In this document: positions 35,171-43,798 of the stretch, one piece after another
Numbering within the stretch: the first letter of the stretch is position 1
How the letters are laid out: each line of letters starts with the position of its first letter
Assembly (NCBI RefSeq): GCF_008806755.1
Contig: NZ_WAAU01000011.1
Location: 103,467-167,466 of the forward strand
Direction of reading: 5' to 3'
Length of the DNA: 64,000 bases
Source: Tenacibaculum aiptasiae
GTDB taxonomy: Bacteria; Bacteroidota; Bacteroidia; Flavobacteriales; Flavobacteriaceae
Notes under the pieces: model-generated
What the model saw: only the letters and a program-made list of their open reading frames with translations
Databases searched by the model: none
Told to the model about the DNA's origin: nothing
Program-made: the position numbers and the translations under genes

Positions 35171-37879
35171 TTAGTTATTGATTGTCCAAGAAATGTAATA
35201 CTGAGAGCCAATTGCTCCAACACCTGGTGCACTTAAATATTCTTTTCCTGTTAAGTTAGACCCTCCCACTTTAAATACCGATTTCATTGAAGGTACTGAA
35301 TAGTTAATTTGAGCGTCAAGTACAGTTCTTTCTTCTACATTTCCTTCTAAGAAAGTTGATTGCCAATAAAATTCTGTTTGCCAACGAGCACTTACGTTAA
35401 ATCCAAAGTTTTCAAATACATTTGGATGTCCAAACTGAGCTTTTAACTTATGTTCTGGAGTATTGAAACCTGCTTCAAAATCTGGATCTTGAGCTTGATC
35501 AAAACTAAACTTAGACCAAGTATAGTTTAATCCAACGTTATATCCGTTAAATACTTTTGTACTTAAACCTATTCCTAATCCATAAGAATCGACATCAACG
35601 GTAGAATTTGTCTTAACACTAAATGTTCTTACTAAATCTCTATTTGTTAACTGAGCTAAAGTAGGATTAGCAACTGTATTATCTAAAAGTACAACTACAT
35701 CTTTATTAGATATAAAATTAGAATACATGTTATAATATGTACTAAAATCTACAGATAATTTATTGTCTCCTAATGGTAACACTCCACGATAACCTACTTC
35801 AAATGATTTTACCTCTTCTGGCTTTACTAATTCCGTTTTAACTAAACTTGGCGCTCCATTTCTGATAGAACTTGCAGAATATCCTCTTGTAAACACATCA
35901 TTTCCTGTAAGAGTAAAAGTACCTGAAGTGGTTCTAACATCTGCAGAAAAACGATCAGCATTATCAGGAGCTGTTCCTAAAATAAATCCAGCTCCAGTAG
36001 CTAAACCAATATACTGATCTTGCGTAGTTGGGTTACGGAAACCTGTTTGGAAAGAAGCCCTGAAGTTATGGTTTTTATTTTCTCCTGCTGCATAAGCTAA
36101 AGAAAGTCTAGGAGTTACGTTTCCTTTGAAATTATCCGATTTATCATAACGAAGAGAACCTGTAAATTTTAAACGGTCATCTAACATTTTCTTTTGTAAC
36201 TGGGTGTATATTCCATATTCACCATATTTAATTGGCCCATCAGAATCAGTATAAATTGTTCCGAAAGAATTTAATCTATATTGTCTGTAAGAACCACCTA
36301 CTTGTACTTCAGCCCAATCAATATAATCACGTAAATTTAAATTACCATCAGCATGGTAATAACTTGTATTATCTCTAAACTTAGACCCTGTTAATAAATC
36401 TGGATCAGCAGTTACTTCATTAAATAAAGCTTGGAAAGCTGGTGTTCCTGGAACTGCTCTTCCAGTATCTGCTACTGCTCTTGCCGCTGCGTGATTAGAT
36501 GCTGGTACTCCTGGTATTGCTCCTAAGTATGCTGCTGCATATTGTCCAAACCAATCTGCATTAGATTTCCATTTGCTGTTAATGTTAATTGCAGCAAAAC
36601 GAGTATCATAAGAATCTCCTGCATCCTCACCTGCATAGTAACCTCTTACAAAGAAGTTTTTACCTCTAACTTCTAATTTATGTTGTTCCATAAAGAAGTT
36701 AGCTAAATTATATCTATTCTGACCTTGGTATATAGTATTACCAGTACCGTACTTTGAATTCCAAATAATTTCAACTCTATCATTTCCTAATGGACGATAA
36801 TGAATGGCTCCATTGAATTTTACACTTTTAGCCTCGTTAGTCATTAACTCTTGGTCTGTATAACCAGTTCTACTTACATTACCTATTGCTCCACCTAAAT
36901 TAACTGAAACCTCATCTCCATATACATTTGCTCCATCATAGTTTGGATCGCTTTGTCTTGTACCTGGAATATAAGTCCCTCCAATACCTGTTGTATTTCT
37001 ATAATCTGTAGCATGCCATTCTTCACCTTTTAAGTAAGAAAAACTTGCCTTTACAGCAAAATAGTCATCAAAAGCATGTGCCATTCTAATTGTAGCATCG
37101 TAAAACTTATTGTCTCCTGCTGCTTCTTGACTAGTTAATCCTGTTTTTAAACCTACACTAATCCCTTGATGATCAAAAGGGTTTTTACTACGCATTAACA
37201 TAATTCCGTTAAATGCATTTGCTCCATATAAAGCCGATGCTGCTCCTGGTAAAATCTCAACACTTTTTACATCTACTTCAGAAATCCCTAATAAATTTCC
37301 AATAGCAAAGTTTAATGCCGGAGATGCATTATCCATTCCATCAACTAACTGAACAAAACGCTCATTTCCAAACGTAGCAAATCCACGAGTATTTACTGTT
37401 TTAAAAGTAAAACCTCCTGAATTAATATCAACACCTTTTAAATTTTCTAATCCATCGTAATATGATGCAGAAGCTGTGTTCTTAATAGCTCTAGAATCGA
37501 AACGCTCAATTGTTACAGGAGATTCCATAACACGTTCTGGAGTTCTAGAAGCCGAAACTACTACTTCATCTAAAGAAGTTGCATTCTCTGTCAAAGACAC
37601 CTCAACAACTTGATTGTTTTTTGTAATTTCAACTGTTTTAGATTGATATCCTAAAGAAGAAATTTCAATTGTAAAAGGAGGATTATCTGTTACTGTCATA
37701 GTAAACTTCCCATCAAAATCAGTAGACGTTCCAACTGCCTTCCTTAGAACCTTAATGTTTGCTCCCGGAAGTGGCCCACCAAGAGATGCGTCATTGACTG
37801 TACCAGAAATGGTAGTCTGAGCAACCATTATTGCTGTGCCAAATAGCACAAATGCAACAAGTAATAGTTTTTTCATCAT
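35171..37879 (-). CDS. TonB-dependent outer membrane receptor with CarboxypepD_reg-like domain
   Basis: The 902-residue protein has a signal peptide (KLLLVAFVLFGTAIMVA), a CarboxypepD_reg-like beta domain (TTISGTVNDASLGGPLPGANIKV to about residue 95), then LDEVVVSASRTPER, which opens the plug, and a 22-stranded barrel ending in the aromatic pattern GSQYYISWTINN. It imports a large or scarce substrate across the outer membrane with TonB energy. The co-encoded SGNH lipoprotein replaces the SusD-like partner common in this phylum. Upstream lies 190 bp with only an imperfect -7 box (CGTATTTTG). Substrate is not assignable. Confidence 0.95.
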   Translation of the reverse strand: MMKKLLLVAFVLFGTAIMVAQTTISGTVNDASLGGPLPGANIKVLRKAVGTSTDFDGKFTMTVTDNPPFTIEISSLGYQSKTVEITKNNQVVEVSLTENATSLDEVVVSASRTPERVMESPVTIERFDSRAIKNTASASYYDGLENLKGVDINSGGFTFKTVNTRGFATFGNERFVQLVDGMDNASPALNFAIGNLLGISEVDVKSVEILPGAASALYGANAFNGIMLMRSKNPFDHQGISVGLKTGLTSQEAAGDNKFYDATIRMAHAFDDYFAVKASFSYLKGEEWHATDYRNTTGIGGTYIPGTRQSDPNYDGANVYGDEVSVNLGGAIGNVSRTGYTDQELMTNEAKSVKFNGAIHYRPLGNDRVEIIWNSKYGTGNTIYQGQNRYNLANFFMEQHKLEVRGKNFFVRGYYAGEDAGDSYDTRFAAININSKWKSNADWFGQYAAAYLGAIPGVPASNHAAARAVADTGRAVPGTPAFQALFNEVTADPDLLTGSKFRDNTSYYHADGNLNLRDYIDWAEVQVGGSYRQYRLNSFGTIYTDSDGPIKYGEYGIYTQLQKKMLDDRLKFTGSLRYDKSDNFKGNVTPRLSLAYAAGENKNHNFRASFQTGFRNPTTQDQYIGLATGAGFILGTAPDNADRFSADVRTTSGTFTLTGNDVFTRGYSASSIRNGAPSLVKTELVKPEEVKSFEVGYRGVLPLGDNKLSVDFSTYYNMYSNFISNKDVVVLLDNTVANPTLAQLTNRDLVRTFSVKTNSTVDVDSYGLGIGLSTKVFNGYNVGLNYTWSKFSFDQAQDPDFEAGFNTPEHKLKAQFGHPNVFENFGFNVSARWQTEFYWQSTFLEGNVEERTVLDAQINYSVPSMKSVFKVGGSNLTGKEYLSAPGVGAIGSQYYISWTINN

Positions 37880-38044
37880 AATGTATAATAATTTGTTAAC
37901 TGTAGCGCAAAATACGATTTTTTTTTATTTGTAAAAATTTATCCTTTATTTTATCACTATAGTGTTTTTGAGGGGTTTGTTTTGTTAAATTGACATTTTT
38001 GTAACTTTATTTAACGAACATTACTTATCCTCTTTTACAAATTG

Positions 38045-38052
38045 TATTTTTG
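38045..38052 (+). promoter_or_regulatory. -7 promoter element of ribF
   Basis: TATTTTTG is an exact TAnnTTTG match. It overlaps an in-frame TTG at 38050, so translation must start later, at TTG 38071. Confidence 0.5.
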
Positions 38053-38070
38053 CATAAATTTGTTCTTATC

Positions 38071-39012
38071 TTGGAAATTATTCACTCCATTTTCGATTTT
38101 AAACCAACTCAAAAATCAATAGTTACTATTGGTACTTTTGATGGTGTTCATATTGGTCATCAAAAAATTATTCAAGAATTGATTGATGAAGCAAAATCAT
38201 CTAATAAAAAATCTGTTTTGTTAACTTTTTTTCCTCACCCAAGAATGGTGTTACAAAAAGATGTTTCTATAAAACTTATCAATACGATTGATGAACGTGC
38301 CAAACATTTAGAAGACTTGGGATTGGACTATTTAATCATTCATCCTTTTAGTAAAGAATTTTCTAGACTTACTGCATTAGATTTTGTTCGTGATATCTTA
38401 GTTAATCAACTAAATACGTCAAAATTAATTATTGGTTATGATCATCATTTTGGAAAAAACAGAGAGGGAAATATTGAACAATTAACGGAGTATTCTCATT
38501 TGTATGATTTTACAGTTCAAGAAATTTTAGCTCAAGATATTGATGAAGTCTCTGTAAGCTCTACTAAAATTAGAAAAGCACTAGCTAGTGGTGAATTAAA
38601 AACTGCAAACAAGTATTTAGGATATCCATTTTCTATAACAGGCGTTGTTGTTAATGGAAAAAAACTTGGCGGTAAAATTGGTTTTCCTACTGCTAATATT
38701 GATATTGCTGAAACCTATAAACTAGTTCCTAAAACTGGAGTATATGTTGTAAAATCTACGATTAATAACAATACAGTTTTTGGTATGATGAATATTGGCA
38801 ATAGACCTACAGTTAACGGAGAGCATCAAACTATAGAAGTTCATTTTTTCGATTTTAACCAAGATTTATATCAAAAGGAATTAACCATCGAATTACTTTA
38901 TTTTTTAAGAGATGAACACAAGTTTAATTCTGTTGATGATTTAATTATTCAACTTAAAACAGACAAAGAAAACTCCTTAAACTATATCAATACAATTACC
39001 AGTTTAAGTTAA
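38071..39012 (+). CDS. ribF: Bifunctional riboflavin kinase/FAD synthetase
   Basis: RibF phosphorylates riboflavin to FMN and adenylates it to FAD. The N-terminal FAD synthetase domain has VTIGTFDGVHIGHQKII near residue 20 and IIGYDHHFGKNREGN; the C-terminal kinase domain has GKKLGGKIGFPTANI and FGMMNIGNRPT. I place the start at TTG 38071, giving 313 residues that begin EIIHSIFDF after Met, because the earlier in-frame TTG (38050) lies inside the -7 box and no ATG is available. A start at ATT or a later codon cannot be excluded. Monocistronic. Confidence 0.94.
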   Translation: MEIIHSIFDFKPTQKSIVTIGTFDGVHIGHQKIIQELIDEAKSSNKKSVLLTFFPHPRMVLQKDVSIKLINTIDERAKHLEDLGLDYLIIHPFSKEFSRLTALDFVRDILVNQLNTSKLIIGYDHHFGKNREGNIEQLTEYSHLYDFTVQEILAQDIDEVSVSSTKIRKALASGELKTANKYLGYPFSITGVVVNGKKLGGKIGFPTANIDIAETYKLVPKTGVYVVKSTINNNTVFGMMNIGNRPTVNGEHQTIEVHFFDFNQDLYQKELTIELLYFLRDEHKFNSVDDLIIQLKTDKENSLNYINTITSLS

Positions 39013-39104
39013 TAAAATAGAGTTCTAACAAAGTCTTTTTTGTTTATTCTTAAATAGAATTCTAAAACTTAATACGTAAAAAACTATTTAGTAAGCAATC
39101 ACCA

Positions 39105-39135
39105 TTGTTTAAGTCTGTAGCTTCTTATATCTTTG
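39105..39135 (+). promoter_or_regulatory. Complete -33/-7 promoter of serS
   Basis: TTG at 39105-39107, a 20-base spacer, then TATCTTTG at 39128-39135: both elements of the Bacteroidota primary-sigma promoter (TTG-N17-23-TAnnTTTG). The serS ATG is 23 bases further. Confidence 0.7.
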
Positions 39136-39158
39136 CGGTTCTTAAAAATTAAAAAAAG

Positions 39159-40433
39159 ATGTTACAGGTTCAGTTTATTAGAGAAAACAAACAAACTGTT
39201 TTAGACGGATTAGCAAAACGTAGTTTTGAAAATGCCGAAGCAATTATTAATGAAGTATTAACTACTGATGAAACTCGTAGAGCTACTCAAGTTTCTTTAG
39301 ATAATACATTAGCTGAATCTAACAAAATATCCAAAGAAATTGGAGGTCTTTTTAAGTCTGGTGAAATTGAAAAAGCAAACTTACTGAAAGAAAAAACAGG
39401 TGAATTAAAAGAGAAATCTAAGCAATTAACCGAAGAATTAAGTGTTGCTTCTAACAAATTACAAGATTTATTATACCAAATTCCTAACGTGCCTCACGCA
39501 TCTGTTAAGGCAGGGAAAAACGAAGAGGATAATGAAACTATTTTTAGCGAAGGTACTATTCCTGACTTAGGTGAAAAAGCTTTACCTCACTGGGAATTAG
39601 CTAAAAAATATGATATCATCGATTTTGATTTAGGTTCAAAAATTACTGGAGCTGGTTTTCCTGTGTACAAAGGAAAGGGAGCTCGTTTACAACGTGCCTT
39701 AATCAATTATTTTTTAGATAAAAATATTGCTGCTGGTTATAGCGAAGTACAAGTTCCTCATTTAGTAAATGAAGCATCTGGTATTGGTACTGGTCAACTT
39801 CCAGATAAAGAAGGGCAAATGTACCATGTAACTGGAGATGATTTATATTTAATTCCAACAGCGGAAGTTCCTATTACTAATATTCATAGAAATGATTTAG
39901 TAAAAGAAAATGATTTGCCTATTAAATATACAGGTTATACACCATGTTTCCGTAGAGAAGCTGGAAGTTATGGTGCGCATGTACGTGGATTAAATAGGTT
40001 ACACCAATTTGATAAAGTAGAAATTGTAAGAATTGAACATCCTGAAAACTCTTACAATGCTTTAAACGAAATGGTAGAACACATTAAAGGTATTTTACGT
40101 GAATTAAAATTACCATACCGTATTTTACGTTTGTGTGGTGGAGATACAGGATTTGTTTCTGCTTTAACATTCGATTTTGAATTGTATTCTACAGCTCAAG
40201 AGCGTTGGTTAGAAATTAGTTCTGCTTCAAACTTTGAAACGTATCAAGCTAATCGTTTAAAATTACGATTCAAAAATAAAGAAGGAAAAAGTCAGTTAGT
40301 TCATACTTTAAACGGAAGTTCTTTAGCTTTACCTAGAGTATTAGCAGGAATTTTAGAAAACTATCAAACTGAAGACGGAATTAACATACCAGAAGTATTA
40401 ATTCCTTATTGTGGTTTTGATAAAATTGACTAA
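39159..40433 (+). CDS. serS: Serine--tRNA ligase
   Basis: The 424-residue protein has the N-terminal coiled-coil tRNA-binding arm (about residues 30-110), and the class II core with GTGQLPDKEGQMYHV, LIPTAEVPITN, motif 2 PCFRREAGSYGAHVRGLNRLHQFDKVE, and motif 3 LNGSSLALPRVLAGILENYQ. It charges tRNA-Ser and selenocysteine tRNA where present. Length is normal. Strong promoter upstream and a hairpin terminator downstream make it a single-gene unit. Confidence 0.98.
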   Translation: MLQVQFIRENKQTVLDGLAKRSFENAEAIINEVLTTDETRRATQVSLDNTLAESNKISKEIGGLFKSGEIEKANLLKEKTGELKEKSKQLTEELSVASNKLQDLLYQIPNVPHASVKAGKNEEDNETIFSEGTIPDLGEKALPHWELAKKYDIIDFDLGSKITGAGFPVYKGKGARLQRALINYFLDKNIAAGYSEVQVPHLVNEASGIGTGQLPDKEGQMYHVTGDDLYLIPTAEVPITNIHRNDLVKENDLPIKYTGYTPCFRREAGSYGAHVRGLNRLHQFDKVEIVRIEHPENSYNALNEMVEHIKGILRELKLPYRILRLCGGDTGFVSALTFDFELYSTAQERWLEISSASNFETYQANRLKLRFKNKEGKSQLVHTLNGSSLALPRVLAGILENYQTEDGINIPEVLIPYCGFDKID

Positions 40434-40455
40434 ATAATTTCATTACAAAAAAGTA

Positions 40456-40497
40456 AAAAGAACCAATGCTTCAATTAAGATGCTTGGTTCTTTTTTT
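40456..40497 (+). terminator. Intrinsic terminator of serS
   Basis: Stem AAGAACCAATGC / GCTTGGTTCTT with a one-base bulge and an AT loop, then TTTTTTT. Confidence 0.85.
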
Positions 40498-40531
40498 AAT
40501 TCACCCCTTAATAATGAACTATTTTTTATAG

Positions 40532-40675
40532 TTAGTTAGCAACTACCGCTACCATTAATCTCTTATATTTATTCATTTCCAATAAAGCTTCAAAATACTG
40601 AGTTATTTGTCCTCTTCTCATAAATTCATCTGCTCTACTCTTTGCTAAGTTATATTGCGTATTTAAATTCTTCAT
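40532..40675 (-). CDS. 47-residue microprotein beside serS
   Basis: A minus-strand frame opens at ATG 40675 and ends at TAA 40532-40534. The 47-residue product begins MKNLNTQYNLAKSRADEFM, continues with RRGQITQYFEALLEMNKYKR and ends LMVAVVAN; it is amphipathic-helical with a hydrophobic tail and no signal peptide. The frame has no rare or suspect codons and its length exceeds chance expectation for such AT-rich DNA without a stop. I recall small proteins of nearly this sequence next to serS in other flavobacteria, but cannot verify it. No exact -7 box; GAACTTTG at 40709-40716 (minus strand) is one mismatch away. Function unknown. Confidence 0.7.
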   Translation of the reverse strand: MKNLNTQYNLAKSRADEFMRRGQITQYFEALLEMNKYKRLMVAVVAN

Positions 40676-40784
40676 AGTATTCGATGTTTAGTTACGCTAA
40701 CAATAAAACAAAGTTCGTGCCAAAATGTTGCGTTCCTTTTAAAAAAAGGGAGTGTTTTAATATTAATTTAACAATTTTCTTCTG

Positions 40785-40792
40785 TATTTTTG
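40785..40792 (+). promoter_or_regulatory. -7 promoter element of the TPR gene
   Basis: TATTTTTG, an exact TAnnTTTG match, followed by ATTG and then ATG 40797. The four-base gap predicts a leaderless transcript and argues against the in-frame TTG at 40794 being the start. Confidence 0.5.
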
Positions 40793-40796
40793 ATTG

Positions 40797-42572
40797 ATGA
40801 AAAAAACATTTATTCTATTTAATTTCCTTATTATTAACCTGTTCTGTTATTCGCAACAGAACGATTTTATTATTGCTGAAAATTATTTTAGAAATAATGA
40901 ATACGAAAAAGCTATTCAACTTTATAAAAAATTATACGATAAGAGTCCTTATAACACAACCTATTTAAAAAGACTTATTACTTCTTATCAAGAAACTGAA
41001 CAGTTTTTAGTTGCCGAAAACCTATTAACTCAAAAAATAAAACAAAGACCTAACTTAACGTATCTAAATGTTATTATAGGATATAACTATGAGCGTCAAC
41101 AAAACGATTCAGAAGCCAATAAATATTATCAAAAAGCACTTAATTCATTAAACAAAAAGGGGAACTATGGAAGTGTTATCGCAAGTTTATTTAAAAACTA
41201 CAACAAACTAGACTTTGCTATTGAAGCATATACCAAAACCATGGAAAACCATCCACAAGCTAATTATGGATTCCAATTAGCACAAATCCATGGTGAAAAA
41301 GGTGATTACCCTAAAATGTTTGAATCCTATGTAAATTTAGTTGATAAAAACGAAAGTTACCTGAATAACGTAAAACGTTATACCAGCAGATATATTAATG
41401 ATGATGCTGAAAACGAAAATAACAACTTGTTTAAAAAAGCCTTATTAAGAAAATCAATAAGCAACCCTAAAAACATTTGGAACGATTTATTAGCATGGTT
41501 ATTTATAAAACAAAAACAATATTCGAAAGCTCTTATCCAATTAAAAGCATTGTTAGCTAGAGACCCTGATAATTTGGGTAGAATTAATCAACTAGGAAAA
41601 ATAGCTCTAGAGAATAACGAATATGAGACTGCTAAGGAATGTTTTGACTTAATCATTGAAAAAACTAATTATCCAAGAGATAAGTTTAATGCTATTAACA
41701 ACAATTTAAAAATAGCTATTGAGACCAAAGAACCAGATGTAGAAGCACGTTTTGATAAGATATTTTCAAAATATGGAATTAATAAAAATACTTTTCGTAC
41801 TCAAGTAGCGTATGCTAATTATCTAACATTCAATAAAAACAACCCTGAAAAAGCTGTAGATGTTTTAAATAAAGCTAAAGAATTTGCTGGTTCTAAGTTC
41901 TCCAAAGCCATGATAAAACTAAAACTAGGTGAAGTTTTAGTATACACTGGAAAGTTTAACAAAGCTCTTATTTACTTTTCACAAGTACAAACAAAATTTA
42001 AAAACCATTATCTAGGACAGGATGCACGTTTTAAAGTAGCCCAAACATCTTATTTCAAAAGCGATTTTAAATGGGCCAAAGCACAATTAAAAGTTTTAAA
42101 AGGTTCAGCTACGCAGCTTATAGCAAATGATGCTGCTAATTTGTTTTTAACAATTTCTGATAACCAGCCTAAAGATAGTATCCCTTCTGGTTTAAAAGAG
42201 TATGCTAAAGCTGATTTATTAGCTTTTCAGAATAAAGATAATGAAGCCATTGCTATTTTAAATGATATTATCAAAAACTACAAAGGGCAACCTATAGAAG
42301 ACGAAGCCTTGTTTAAACAGGCTGAGCTTCTTGTAAAACAAGACAAATACGATGAAGCTATTTCAAATTACACCAAAATAATAGCCTTAGATAAAGAAGG
42401 AATTTATATTGATGATGTGTATTATTTAATGGGTGAATTATACAATAATGAATTAAATAATGCTGAAAAGGCTAAAGAATACTATCAAAAGATTATTTTT
42501 GACCACCCATCGAGCATTTACTTAGTTGCTGCTCGAAAAAAATACAGAAAACTAAGAGGGGATAATATCTAA
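40797..42572 (+). CDS. Secreted TPR-repeat protein
   Basis: From ATG 40797 the protein has 591 residues, with a signal peptide (KKTFILFNFLIINLFCYS) and no lipobox. The rest is built of tetratricopeptide-like helix pairs throughout, for example ENYFRNNEYEKAIQLYKKLY, AEKAKEYYQKIIFDHPSS, and KQDKYDEAISNYTKIIALD. Such proteins scaffold periplasmic or outer-membrane assemblies. It resembles the SprE-type protein at 59735 only in being TPR-rich. It heads a run with DUF4286 (17 bp gap). Its partner is unknown. Confidence 0.87.
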   Translation: MKKTFILFNFLIINLFCYSQQNDFIIAENYFRNNEYEKAIQLYKKLYDKSPYNTTYLKRLITSYQETEQFLVAENLLTQKIKQRPNLTYLNVIIGYNYERQQNDSEANKYYQKALNSLNKKGNYGSVIASLFKNYNKLDFAIEAYTKTMENHPQANYGFQLAQIHGEKGDYPKMFESYVNLVDKNESYLNNVKRYTSRYINDDAENENNNLFKKALLRKSISNPKNIWNDLLAWLFIKQKQYSKALIQLKALLARDPDNLGRINQLGKIALENNEYETAKECFDLIIEKTNYPRDKFNAINNNLKIAIETKEPDVEARFDKIFSKYGINKNTFRTQVAYANYLTFNKNNPEKAVDVLNKAKEFAGSKFSKAMIKLKLGEVLVYTGKFNKALIYFSQVQTKFKNHYLGQDARFKVAQTSYFKSDFKWAKAQLKVLKGSATQLIANDAANLFLTISDNQPKDSIPSGLKEYAKADLLAFQNKDNEAIAILNDIIKNYKGQPIEDEALFKQAELLVKQDKYDEAISNYTKIIALDKEGIYIDDVYYLMGELYNNELNNAEKAKEYYQKIIFDHPSSIYLVAARKKYRKLRGDNI

Positions 42573-42589
42573 TTTTATAGAAAACAACA

Positions 42590-42919
42590 ATGTATATATA
42601 TAACGTAACAGTAAATATTGATGAAAGTGTTCATGCAGAATGGTTAACTTGGATTGAAAGCCACATACCAGAAGTTTTAGCAACAGGACGCTTTTTAAGT
42701 GCTAAGTTGACACAAGTTTTAGTAAAAGAAGAAATGGGAGGAGTTACTTACTCTATTCAATACACAGCTAAATCACGTGAAGATTTAGAAAACTATTACA
42801 AATACGACGCTGATAAATTACGTTCAGATGGTCTTAAAAAGTTTGCTGATAAAATGTTAGCCTTCCGTACTGAATTAAAAGTAATAAACGAATTTTACCC
42901 TACTGTATCTAGCAACTAA
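42590..42919 (+). CDS. DUF4286 family protein
   Basis: The 109-residue protein matches DUF4286 (PF14114) along its length: YIYNVTVNIDESVHAEWLTWIESHIPEV, then TYSIQYTAKSREDLENYY and LRSDGLKKFADKMLAFRTEL. The predicted fold is a ferredoxin-like monooxygenase-type alpha/beta domain, but no enzyme activity is known to me. It lies 17 bp after the TPR gene and just upstream of rsmA, an arrangement that I believe is common in Bacteroidota (recalled, not checked). Confidence 0.9.
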   Translation: MYIYNVTVNIDESVHAEWLTWIESHIPEVLATGRFLSAKLTQVLVKEEMGGVTYSIQYTAKSREDLENYYKYDADKLRSDGLKKFADKMLAFRTELKVINEFYPTVSSN

Positions 42920-42946
42920 AAGGAACAGGATACAATTACAAAAGAA

Positions 42947-42976
42947 TTAAGATACTACTTAATCTTAAATTTTTTA
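42947..42976 (+). terminator. Weak intrinsic terminator between DUF4286 and rsmA
   Basis: Seven-bp stem TTAAGAT / ATCTTAA with an eight-base loop, followed by ATTTTTTATTTT. All A-T except two pairs, so efficiency is doubtful. Confidence 0.4.
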
Positions 42977-42985
42977 TTTTAGAAC

Positions 42986-43798
42986 ATGACCGTAAGAGCA
43001 AAGAAACATTTAGGACAACATTTTTTAACCGATGAAAACATCGCAAAAAAAATAGCAGATTCGTTAACCGAAAATGGATATGATAATGTATTGGAGATAG
43101 GTCCTGGAATGGGAGTTCTAACAAAATACTTATTAGAAAAAAAGCCTAAGGTTACAGTAATGGAATTAGATTCTGAATCGGTAGAATACCTTAAAGAAAC
43201 ATTTCCTCTAGAACATATTAAACTAGATACTTCTTCTGAAAAATTTACCATTATTGAAGGTGATTTTTTAAAAAAGGATATTACTGATACTTTCAATAAA
43301 GAGCAAATAGCCATTATTGGAAACTTTCCTTATAACATCTCTTCACAAATTGTTTTTAAAGCAATTGAAAACAGGGATTTTGTACCTGAGTTTTCTGGAA
43401 TGTTTCAAAAAGAAGTAGCATTACGAATAGCAGAAAAAGAAGGGTCTAAAACCTATGGGATTTTATCCGTTTTAACACAAGCTTTTTACGATGCTGAATA
43501 TTTATTTACAGTACCTCCTACTGTTTTTAATCCACCACCAAAAGTAGACTCTGGTGTTATACGATTAATTAGAAAAAAGGATTATAGTCTTCCAGTAGAT
43601 GAAAAATTATTTTTTAGAGTAGTAAAAACAGCATTTAATCAACGAAGAAAAATGCTACGTTCTAGTTTAAAATCTTTAGATCTCTCGGATACATTAAAAG
43701 AAGACCCTATCTTTGCGATGCGTCCCGAACAATTATCGGTACAAAAATTCATTGAATTGACGGCAAAAATCGCAAACGATGGCATTAGAAATTACTAA
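42986..43798 (+). CDS. rsmA: 16S rRNA (adenine1518/1519-N6)-dimethyltransferase
   Basis: RsmA (KsgA) dimethylates two adjacent adenines in helix 45 of 16S rRNA late in 30S assembly. The 270-residue protein has the start [21 protein letters not shown] motif [17 protein letters not shown], the GDFLKK motif, the catalytic motif [12 protein letters not shown], and the C-terminal [15 protein letters not shown]. The last 20 bp overlap the start of mgtE in another frame, so the two genes are coupled. Confidence 0.97.
   Translation: MTVRAKKHLGQHFLTDENIAKKIADSLTENGYDNVLEIGPGMGVLTKYLLEKKPKVTVMELDSESVEYLKETFPLEHIKLDTSSEKFTIIEGDFLKKDITDTFNKEQIAIIGNFPYNISSQIVFKAIENRDFVPEFSGMFQKEVALRIAEKEGSKTYGILSVLTQAFYDAEYLFTVPPTVFNPPPKVDSGVIRLIRKKDYSLPVDEKLFFRVVKTAFNQRRKMLRSSLKSLDLSDTLKEDPIFAMRPEQLSVQKFIELTAKIANDGIRNY

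Noticed and set aside
42979..43314. Minus-strand open frame inside rsmA
   Set aside because: Antisense to conserved rsmA motifs with no promoter and no family resemblance.
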